The notes under the pieces are model-generated. The model ran no database searches and was not told the DNA's origin. It was given only the letters and a program-made list of their open reading frames with translations. Below, in pieces: positions 32,295 through 39,152 of a DNA stretch of 47,547 bases; within the stretch, counting starts at the first letter, position 1, and each line of letters opens with the position of its first letter. The stretch lies in assembly GCA_030699485.1 (NCBI GenBank), contig JAUYMM010000026.1:1-47547 (forward strand), given 5' to 3'. A program made the translations under genes and the position numbers. The stretch is from Candidatus Woesebacteria bacterium (GTDB lineage Bacteria; Patescibacteriota; Microgenomatia; UBA8517).

Positions 32295-32392
32295 CCAACA
32301 AATATATTAAAATCAGCCTTATTAAGGCTATTTAATTTGTTGGGAGAACTATTTATTAAATCTCTCCCAAGTTAAGGGGAGATTATTTTTTT
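32295..32392 (+). promoter_or_regulatory. Attenuator-like leader of greA with terminator before the start codon
   Basis: Stem A pairs CCAACAAAT (32295-32303) with ATTTGTTGG (32335-32343) and encloses AGCCTT-ATT-AAGGCT. Stem B pairs GGGAGA (32342-32347) with TCTCCC (32363-32368). Stem C pairs the same TCTCCC with GGGAGA at 32377-32382 and is followed by seven T (32386-32392): an intrinsic terminator only 6 nt before the greA ATG. B and C exclude each other, and A overlaps B by two bases. Conditional termination ahead of greA is the natural reading. The signal is unknown. Confidence 0.7.
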
Positions 32393-32398
32393 GCAATC

Positions 32399-32860
32399 AT
32401 GACAAAACAAATACAACTTACAGAAAAAGGATTTGAAGCACTTAAAAAAGAGCTTGAAAGGTTATTGAAAGTCAAGCGACCAGCTTTGGTTGATAGGCTA
32501 TCTAATGCTCGTTCCCAAGGAGATCTTTCTGAAAATTCTGATTATCAAAATGCAAAAGAAGAGTTAGAATTTTTGCAAGGAAGAATAGAAGAACTTCAAT
32601 TAGTAATTAAAAATGCAAAAGTAGTTAAAGATACTAATAATGGAAACAATGTCGGAGTTGGTACAAAAGTTACAGTGCGTGTTAATGGAGTTAAAAATAC
32701 TTTTGAAATAGTTGGTGAATGGGAAGCAGATATGACAAATAAAAAAATTAGTCATGCTTCACCGTTAGGGTCAGCTTTGGTTGGTAAAAAAGTTGGTGAA
32801 AAATTTGAAGTTACGGCTCCCGTAGGCAAGATATTATATGAAGTGGTTGCTATAGACTAA
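32399..32860 (+). CDS. greA: Transcription elongation factor GreA
   Basis: Rescues backtracked RNA polymerase by stimulating transcript cleavage. The 153-residue protein has the N-terminal coiled coil with the acidic tip (LSNARSQGDLSENSDYQNAKEE, shown here in part: GDLSENSDYQ near residue 43) and the C-terminal FKBP-like domain with VGEWEADMTNKKIS and SPLGSALVGKKVG. The length is typical. Its long leader carries a terminator, which suggests feedback control by the state of transcription. Confidence 0.95.
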   Translation: MTKQIQLTEKGFEALKKELERLLKVKRPALVDRLSNARSQGDLSENSDYQNAKEELEFLQGRIEELQLVIKNAKVVKDTNNGNNVGVGTKVTVRVNGVKNTFEIVGEWEADMTNKKISHASPLGSALVGKKVGEKFEVTAPVGKILYEVVAID

Positions 32861-32869
32861 CACTCGCCA

Positions 32870-32875
32870 TATAAT
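32870..32875 (+). promoter_or_regulatory. -10 box before lysS
   Basis: A perfect TATAAT ending 8 nt before the lysS ATG, in the 23-nt gap after greA. It suggests a leaderless lysS transcript independent of the greA leader. Confidence 0.5.
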
Positions 32876-32883
32876 TACTTCAA

Positions 32884-34332
32884 ATGGAAGAAACAAAAAA
32901 TGTTCGTGAAGAAAGACTTGAAAAATTAAATAAACTCAAAGAACTTGGAATTGATCCTTATCCTTCAAAAATAACACTTAGTGGAAAACACATTTCAGTT
33001 ACAACTGCTCGTGATCTGATGGACAAAAAAGTTTTGGTTGCTGGAAGAATTTGGTCAATTAGAGTTCACGGTGGGGTAACATTTGCCGATTTAAAAGATG
33101 GATCAGGTCTAATTCAATTATTTTTTCAGAAAAAAGTACTTAATGATAAATATAATATCTTAAAATTAATTGATACTGGAGATTTTTTAGCAGTTTCAGG
33201 AACAGTAATTAAAACTCAAGCAGGTGAAATATCAATACTTGTAGATGATTTTCAAATTTTATCTAAATCAATTAGACAACTTCCTAGTATTTGGTATGGG
33301 TTAAAAGATACTGAAGAAAGATATAGACAACGATATGTTGATCTATTATTAAATGATGAATTAAAAGAATTATTCAAGAAAAAATCAGTTTTTTGGAATA
33401 GTATGAGGCAATTTTTGATTGAGAAAGGATTTTTAGAAGTTGAGACTCCAGTTTTGGAAAATACGGTAGGCGGAGCAGATGCAAATCCATTTACTACTCA
33501 CCACGGGGCATTAGATATTGATTTATATTTAAGAATTTCAATGGGTGAACTTTGGCAAAAAAGATTAATGGTTGCAGGATTTGATAAAACTTTTGAAATT
33601 GGAAGACAATTTAGAAATGAAGGGTTAAGTCGTGAGCATCTTCAAGATTATACTCAAATGGAATTTTATTGGGGTTATGCTAATTATGAAGACTCTATGG
33701 CTTTAGTTGAGGAAATGTATAAATTTGTAGCAAAAGAAACCTTTGGGAAATTAAAATTTGAAATAGCGGGAAAGAAAGTTGATTTAGAAGGAAAATGGAA
33801 AAAAATTGATTATACAGAAACTATAAAAGAAAAAACTAGAACCGATATTGTTATTGCTACAGAGAAAGAACTAAAAGAAAAATTAAAATCATTAGAAATA
33901 AAATATGACAATAATATAACAAAAGCAAGACTTATAGACATACTTTGGAAGCATGTCAGAAAAGAAATTGTTGGACCAGTGTTTTTAATAGGTCATCCAG
34001 TTGAAGTGTCTCCACTTGCCAAAAGAATGATTGATAAACCAAATAATGTTGAAAGATATCAAGTAATAATTGCAGGCAGTGAGATGGGTAATGGTTATTC
34101 AGAACTTAATGATCCAATTGATCAAGCAGAAAGATTTGAAGAACAACAAAAACTTCGAGATGAAGGAGATCCTGAAGCTCAAATGAATGACTGGGATTTT
34201 GTAAGAGCATTAGAATATGGTATGCCTCCTGTTTCTGGATTCGGGGTTTCAGAAAGACTTTTTTCTTTCCTTGTTGACAAACCTATTAAAGAAACTGTAT
34301 TATTTCCTTTATTAAGACCTGAAAAAATATGA
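32884..34332 (+). CDS. lysS: Lysyl-tRNA synthetase, class II
   Basis: Charges tRNA-Lys. An N-terminal OB domain (VLVAGRIWSIRVHGGVTF near residue 50) precedes the class II core: motif 1 FLIEKGFLEVETPVL, motif 2 FEIGRQFRNEGLSREHLQDY, then FLIGHPVEVSPLAK, EMGNGYSELNDP and motif 3 GFGVSERLFSF. The length of 482 residues is normal. The stop overlaps the next small membrane gene by 4 nt. Confidence 0.95.
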   Translation: MEETKNVREERLEKLNKLKELGIDPYPSKITLSGKHISVTTARDLMDKKVLVAGRIWSIRVHGGVTFADLKDGSGLIQLFFQKKVLNDKYNILKLIDTGDFLAVSGTVIKTQAGEISILVDDFQILSKSIRQLPSIWYGLKDTEERYRQRYVDLLLNDELKELFKKKSVFWNSMRQFLIEKGFLEVETPVLENTVGGADANPFTTHHGALDIDLYLRISMGELWQKRLMVAGFDKTFEIGRQFRNEGLSREHLQDYTQMEFYWGYANYEDSMALVEEMYKFVAKETFGKLKFEIAGKKVDLEGKWKKIDYTETIKEKTRTDIVIATEKELKEKLKSLEIKYDNNITKARLIDILWKHVRKEIVGPVFLIGHPVEVSPLAKRMIDKPNNVERYQVIIAGSEMGNGYSELNDPIDQAERFEEQQKLRDEGDPEAQMNDWDFVRALEYGMPPVSGFGVSERLFSFLVDKPIKETVLFPLLRPEKI

Positions 34333-34634
34333 AATTAATTAAAGCGAAGATTTTAACTGCTGAACAAGCAAAAGAAAAGATTCTAGGAATTCGAATGGGA
34401 ATGATTCATTGTGCAATTGAATCAGTTGCAGTTTCAATATTGGCTTTACTTTTATTTATTGGAGCACCATCAGTTTTTCCAGAAATAATTAATCCTTATC
34501 TTCCATCTTCTTTAAAAATTATGCAAGCAATTGTTGCTGTCCCTGCAATTTTATGGATACTAACAATTTTATGGAATGCATTTAATTATTTTAGAATCTA
34601 TAAACTTCAAAAATCACTCTCATCTAAAAAATGA
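34329..34634 (+). CDS. Small two-helix membrane protein
   Basis: 101 residues with a basic N-terminus and two membrane helices (about 33-50, SVAVSILALLLFIGAPSV; and 66-85, MQAIVAVPAILWILTILW). No family is recognised. It is coupled by 4-nt overlaps to lysS and to the following HD-domain gene. Confidence 0.65.
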   Translation: MKLIKAKILTAEQAKEKILGIRMGMIHCAIESVAVSILALLLFIGAPSVFPEIINPYLPSSLKIMQAIVAVPAILWILTILWNAFNYFRIYKLQKSLSSKK

Positions 34635-35188
34635 TTTCTAGGGAAGATGCATTTAATTTAGTTACTTCTTGGACAGAAAACAAAAATTTGATTAAACATA
34701 TGTTTGCTGTTGAAGCTGTAATGGGAGGATTGGCTAAGTATTTTGGTGAGGATGAGAGTCTATGGAAGGTAGTTGGTTTGATCCATGATGCTGATTATGA
34801 GAAATATCCAGATAAACACCCCAAAGTTTTAATTCATGAATTGGAAAAAAGACAAGAAGATCCAATAATAATTAATGCAATTAAATCTCATGCTTGGAAT
34901 TACAATGGAATGGATCAGATACCTAAAACAAAATTAGAGTGGAGTTTGTATTGCTGTGACGAGTTAACTGGATTAATAGTAGCTGTAGCGCTGATTCGTC
35001 CTGAACGAAAATTATCAGCTGTAACAGTTGATAATGTTTTGTCCAAATGGAAAAAGTTAGATTTTGCAAAAGGAGTGGAAAGAGGAAATATTGAAAAGTG
35101 TGAAGAAAAATTAGGAATTAAACTACCTGATTTTATCCAAATTGTATTAACTTCAATGCAAAATATTTCTGAAGATTTAGGACTTTAA
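34631..35188 (+). CDS. HD-domain phosphohydrolase-like protein
   Basis: 185 residues with an HD superfamily core: HMFAVEAVMGGLAKYFG gives the first His, GLIHDADYEKYP the His-Asp pair, and later IKSHAWNYNG the further His. The HD pair is followed by an Asp rather than the HDIG sequence. The family hydrolyses phosphate esters of nucleotides or cofactors; the substrate is unknown. It is the last gene of the greA-lysS run, ending back to back with a convergent gene. Confidence 0.75.
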   Translation: MISREDAFNLVTSWTENKNLIKHMFAVEAVMGGLAKYFGEDESLWKVVGLIHDADYEKYPDKHPKVLIHELEKRQEDPIIINAIKSHAWNYNGMDQIPKTKLEWSLYCCDELTGLIVAVALIRPERKLSAVTVDNVLSKWKKLDFAKGVERGNIEKCEEKLGIKLPDFIQIVLTSMQNISEDLGL

Positions 35189-35452
35189 TTAATTTCCACG
35201 GTCACTTGCTTCACGGATAGATTCTACAATTCTTTTATGGCCAAGATATTTTAAAAGAGTTTTGGCATATTTTTTAGCTTTTACTTCACCAGTAACAACC
35301 TCACATGTTTCGATTGGAAAAGTATGAGCGAATTTTTGTCCAGTATCGTTCAGTACTACAATTTTTTCTCTGCCAGTCATTCTTTCGATAAAATTTGCTC
35401 GTTTACAAACAAAGCCATATGCTGCACATTTATCACAATTTTCTATTGACAT
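35189..35452 (-). CDS. Hypothetical 87-aa Cys-containing protein
   Basis: It begins MSIENCDKCAAYGFVCKR: a CxxC plus a third Cys that could hold a metal. A basic helical C-terminus (KAKKYAKTLLKYLGHKR) follows. No family is recognised. The gene is convergent with the HD gene with no spacer and divergent from serS. Confidence 0.6.
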   Translation of the reverse strand: MSIENCDKCAAYGFVCKRANFIERMTGREKIVVLNDTGQKFAHTFPIETCEVVTGEVKAKKYAKTLLKYLGHKRIVESIREASDRGN

Positions 35453-35477
35453 GGCTGTATTATAATTCTTTTTGCGG

Positions 35478-35483
35478 TATAAT
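35478..35483 (+). promoter_or_regulatory. -10 box of serS
   Basis: A perfect TATAAT ending 8 nt before the serS ATG, implying a leaderless mRNA. Confidence 0.5.
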
Positions 35484-35491
35484 CAAGATGT

Positions 35492-36727
35492 ATGTTAGAT
35501 ATTAAATTTATTAGGGAAAATGTTGACTTGGTAAAAAAAGCCACAAAAGACAAGGCTTTTGATGAAACTGTTGTGGATAAACTTATAAAGGTAGATGAAA
35601 ACAGAAGAAAATTAATTCAAGAAACTGAAGAATTACGTGCAAAAAGAAACAAACTAACAAAAGATGATATTGATGAAGGTAAAAAACTCAAAGTAGGAGT
35701 AAAAGAAGTTGAGAAAAAATTAAAAGTGGTCGAAGAAGAATATAATGAACTTTTATGGAAAGTTCCAAATATTTCATCACCAAAAACCCCAATTGGAAAA
35801 AATGAAAAGGATAATGTTGAAATTAAAAAGTGGGGTATTCCAACCAAATTTTCTTTTAATCCAAAAGACCATTTAGAATTAGGAAAAAATCTTGGAATTT
35901 TAGATTTTGAAGCAGGATCAAAAGTTACAGGTTCCCAGTTTTATTTTCTATATGGCGACGGAGCGATGCTTGAGTTAGCTCTTACTCAATATGTCTTTGA
36001 AAAATTATCAAATCAAGGTTTTCTACCTGTAATCACCCCAGACCTTGCGAAATCTAGATATTACTTAGGTACTGGCTATGCCCCAAAAGGTGATGAAGCA
36101 CAAACATATACAATAGAAAATGAGGATTTAGGGCTAATTGCAACAGCGGAAATAACATTAGCAGGAAGTCATGCAGATGAAATCATTCCAGAAAGTATAT
36201 TACCTTTAAAATATGTTGGTTATTCTCATTGTTTTAGACAAGAAGCAGGATCATATGGAAAATATTCAAAAGGATTATATAGAGTTCATCAATTTTCAAA
36301 AACAGAAATGTTTATTTATAGTAAGCCTGAAGATTCGGACAGCTTGCATGAATATATTTTACAAATGGAAGAAGAAATATATCAGGAATTGGAATTACCG
36401 TACAGAGTTCTTGAAATGTGTACAGCAGATCTTGGTGCAATGGCTGCAAGAAAATTTGATATTGAAGTTTGGATGCCAGGACGTGATGATTATGGTGAAG
36501 TTACCTCTACCTCAAACTGTACGGACTATCAAGCAAGAAATTTAAACATAAAATATAAAAAGAAAAATGGAGAGACAGAATATGTTCACATGTTAAATGG
36601 AACTGCTGTTGTAATGTCTCGTGTCCCAATTGCAATTTTGGAAAATTATCAGAATGAAGATGGATCAGTAAATATCCCCAAAGTTCTTCAAAAATGGATG
36701 GGGAAAGAAAAAATTGAAGTTAAATGA
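35492..36727 (+). CDS. serS: Seryl-tRNA synthetase
   Basis: Charges tRNA-Ser. It starts with the SerRS-specific MLDIKFIRENVDLVKKA and a long coiled-coil arm (residues about 25-100), then the class II core with TAEITLAGSHADEI, motif 2 HCFRQEAGSYGKYSKGLYRVHQF, in part, and motif 3 in LNGTAVVMSRVPIAI. VTSTSNCTDYQARNLN is also typical. The length of 411 residues is slightly short. Its stop overlaps the ABC gene start by 4 nt. Confidence 0.95.
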   Translation: MLDIKFIRENVDLVKKATKDKAFDETVVDKLIKVDENRRKLIQETEELRAKRNKLTKDDIDEGKKLKVGVKEVEKKLKVVEEEYNELLWKVPNISSPKTPIGKNEKDNVEIKKWGIPTKFSFNPKDHLELGKNLGILDFEAGSKVTGSQFYFLYGDGAMLELALTQYVFEKLSNQGFLPVITPDLAKSRYYLGTGYAPKGDEAQTYTIENEDLGLIATAEITLAGSHADEIIPESILPLKYVGYSHCFRQEAGSYGKYSKGLYRVHQFSKTEMFIYSKPEDSDSLHEYILQMEEEIYQELELPYRVLEMCTADLGAMAARKFDIEVWMPGRDDYGEVTSTSNCTDYQARNLNIKYKKKNGETEYVHMLNGTAVVMSRVPIAILENYQNEDGSVNIPKVLQKWMGKEKIEVK

Positions 36728-38517
36728 AATTTTTAAAATCTGAATTTATTCGAACTTATAATGTTACAAAGTGGGTACTTTCTATATATTTTAAGAATTA
36801 CCCTATTTTAGTATCTGTTTTTATTACAACTGAACTTGTATTAGCACTGGGTAATTTGTTAAATGCATATATTATTGCTTTGGTAACAGATAAAGCAATT
36901 CAGGTTGCTCAATCAGGGGCAGTAAAAATCATCGACTTTATACCGATAATAGCTTTGATCATTGGATTATATATATTTTTGGAAACTTTAAGAATCATTA
37001 ATAGATATGTTTGGAGAATGATTTCATATAAAGATATGTTTTTACTTCGAAAAATGCTTGCGGAAAGGCTTGCTTTCTTGGGGATTCAGAATTTGGAAAA
37101 ACCTGAAATATCTAATAAGTCACAAAGATTTAGTGAAGAGATGGGTAATATCTCTGGAAATTTACAAACTATTATAGGCATCTTTTCTAGTTTCTTTGCA
37201 TTCATCTCCGCTGGAATAGTTTTGATAAATACAATTCCGTTTGTTGCAATGATGTTTACTGTGACAATGATTTTCAAACTAATAGTTAATCAAAAATATA
37301 TTAGACAACTTTGGGTAGTAAATAGGGATTCTACAGAGGAAAGAAGAAAGACGTATTCTTCGCTAAATACTTTATCAAACCCCTCGTCTCTAAAAGAACT
37401 TATACTTTCTCAAGGAACTAGGTATCTACATACTAAAACCAATAATTATATTGATTGGGTTGTTGGTAAGGTTTCAGATATTAGGAAAAAGTGGTCGTCA
37501 TGGCAGTTTATAAATTTAATATTAGACTCTACTGTTTTTGGATATGGAATAATCATAATTTTACAGAGACTGGTTGAAAAAATTATTAGTATTGGTCAGC
37601 TAACATTTGAGATTAGATCATTAAGAATATTTTCTGATTCCTTTAGTAATTTTACAGGTAATATTGTAAGTTTGCGAGAAAATACAGTTAGAATTGGTGA
37701 TGTCATGGAGTTATTTACTGAATATGACACGGAAAAAGATGGTGAGGTGAAATTGAAAACTATTGCTCCTTCAATTTCATTTTCTAATGTTTCGTTTAAA
37801 TATCCAAATTCAGATAAATTGATATTTAAAGGTATTGAATTAAACATCAAACCAGGAGAGAAAATTGCGATAGTAGGAGAAAATGGAGCAGGTAAAACAA
37901 CTCTTGTAAAATTAATCTGTAGAATTTACAGGGTATCCGGCGGTGAAATAAATTTAAATAATATAAATATAAATGAAGTTAAGATTTCTACATGGTATAA
38001 AAATTTAGCGATTCTTTTCCAAGATTATACACAGTACATGCATTTGACTGTAAAAGAAAATATCGAAATTGATAGTATAGATAAAACAACAACTACCGAA
38101 TCTATATTAAGATCGTTAAAAAAAGCTGATGCAGAATTTTCTATAAAATATAAAAACGGTATTGACCAAATTTTAAGTGAAAGGTATAAAGATGGAATAA
38201 GACCATCAACAGGACAATGGCAAAAGATTGCAATTGCAAGAGTTTTCCATCGTGATTCACCTGTTTTAATTTTAGATGAACCAACTGCTTCAATTGATGC
38301 AGTAGCTGAAGCTGCAATTTTTGATAATATTTATAAATTTGCAAAGGATAAAACAGTTATTATTATTTCTCATAGATTTTCAACAGTTAGAAATGCAGAT
38401 AGAATAATAGTGTTAGATAAAGGGAAAATTGTTGAACAGGGAAGTCATGATGATTTATTAAAAAATGATGGAAAATATGCACACGCTTTTAAACTTCAGG
38501 CAAAAGGATATCAATAA
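36724..38517 (+). CDS. ABC transporter, exporter type (fused membrane and ATPase domains)
   Basis: 597 residues: an N-terminal six-helix membrane domain (about 1-320) and a C-terminal ATPase. It has Walker A GENGAGKTTL near residue 385, a Q-loop in AILFQDYTQYMHL, Walker B VLILDEPTASID and the switch His in ISHRFSTVRNADRI. The signature motif is unusual, RPSTGQWQKIAIAR in place of LSGGQ; STGQW variants are known in some half-transporters. It should work as a homodimer. The substrate is unknown. It forms an operon with serS and the following spermidine-synthase-like gene. Confidence 0.88.
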   Translation: MKFLKSEFIRTYNVTKWVLSIYFKNYPILVSVFITTELVLALGNLLNAYIIALVTDKAIQVAQSGAVKIIDFIPIIALIIGLYIFLETLRIINRYVWRMISYKDMFLLRKMLAERLAFLGIQNLEKPEISNKSQRFSEEMGNISGNLQTIIGIFSSFFAFISAGIVLINTIPFVAMMFTVTMIFKLIVNQKYIRQLWVVNRDSTEERRKTYSSLNTLSNPSSLKELILSQGTRYLHTKTNNYIDWVVGKVSDIRKKWSSWQFINLILDSTVFGYGIIIILQRLVEKIISIGQLTFEIRSLRIFSDSFSNFTGNIVSLRENTVRIGDVMELFTEYDTEKDGEVKLKTIAPSISFSNVSFKYPNSDKLIFKGIELNIKPGEKIAIVGENGAGKTTLVKLICRIYRVSGGEINLNNININEVKISTWYKNLAILFQDYTQYMHLTVKENIEIDSIDKTTTTESILRSLKKADAEFSIKYKNGIDQILSERYKDGIRPSTGQWQKIAIARVFHRDSPVLILDEPTASIDAVAEAAIFDNIYKFAKDKTVIIISHRFSTVRNADRIIVLDKGKIVEQGSHDDLLKNDGKYAHAFKLQAKGYQ

Positions 38518-38520
38518 CAC

Positions 38521-39129
38521 ATGTTAGGAACTAAAATTTTGGAAGAGAGGGAATCAAAATATAATGGGCATTTAAAAGTTGTTAAGACTTTGGGAATGGG
38601 GACTTATATTCAAGCTCGTGGGTTTACCCCGATTAAATCGGGGCTAACACAATCTGGTGGTATCGTTGAGACGATATGGAAATCTACACTAAAACAAATT
38701 AAAGATAACTGCGAGAACATACTAATATTAGGTTTGGGTGGTGGAACACTTGCAAAATTACTTAGGAAAAAATATCCAAAGGCAAAAATAACAGGGGTGG
38801 AAATAGATCCAATTATGATTGAACTTGGTAATAAATATTTGGATTTAGATAAATATAATATTGATATTAAAATAATTGATGCATTTGATTTTTTGAAAAA
38901 AAACAAGCAAAAATACGATTTAATGATAGTGGACACATACCTAGGAGACAAAGTGGTAGAAATTGCAGGGTCAGACCCTGCAATGGGCGAAATCACGGTA
39001 TTTAATAGACTGTATTTTGGTGATAAAAGACCAGACACTGTTCGATTTGGAAATAACCTAGAAAAAATATTCAAAAAAGTTACATGGTTTTACCCTGAAG
39101 CAAACCTCATGTTCATTTGTGAGACGTAA
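38521..39129 (+). CDS. Spermidine-synthase-like SAM-binding protein
   Basis: 202 residues of Rossmann fold related to polyamine synthases. The SAM/dcSAM loop is LGLGGGTLAKLL near residue 72, the acidic strand-2 end is GVEIDPIMIELG, and YDLMIVDTYLG lies at the expected catalytic region. The catalytic Asp that begins the DxxD loop of true spermidine synthases is present only loosely, so it may be a methyltransferase-like relative. Two palindromic words lie in frame: CCCCGAT/ATCGGGG (38627-38643) and the 23-bp repeat (38962-38984, read as IAGSDPAM). No speD is nearby. Confidence 0.7.
   Translation: MLGTKILEERESKYNGHLKVVKTLGMGTYIQARGFTPIKSGLTQSGGIVETIWKSTLKQIKDNCENILILGLGGGTLAKLLRKKYPKAKITGVEIDPIMIELGNKYLDLDKYNIDIKIIDAFDFLKKNKQKYDLMIVDTYLGDKVVEIAGSDPAMGEITVFNRLYFGDKRPDTVRFGNNLEKIFKKVTWFYPEANLMFICET
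38627..38643. repeat. GC-rich palindrome inside the spermidine-synthase-like gene
   Basis: CCCCGAT-TAA-ATCGGGG, read in frame as part of FTPIKSGLT. It stands out from the AT-rich surroundings. Confidence 0.65.
38962..38984. repeat. 23-bp palindromic repeat, coding copy
   Basis: Identical over all 23 bp to 31413-31435 (ATTGCAGGGTC, A, reverse complement). It is inserted without breaking the frame. Confidence 0.8.
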
Positions 39130-39152
39130 ACTGTTAGAATATATGTTCAAGT

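Noticed and set aside
36213..36545. A second-frame 110-codon ORF inside serS
   Set aside because: It overlaps the conserved SerRS catalytic core in another frame; Lys/Ile-rich chance ORF of AT-rich DNA.
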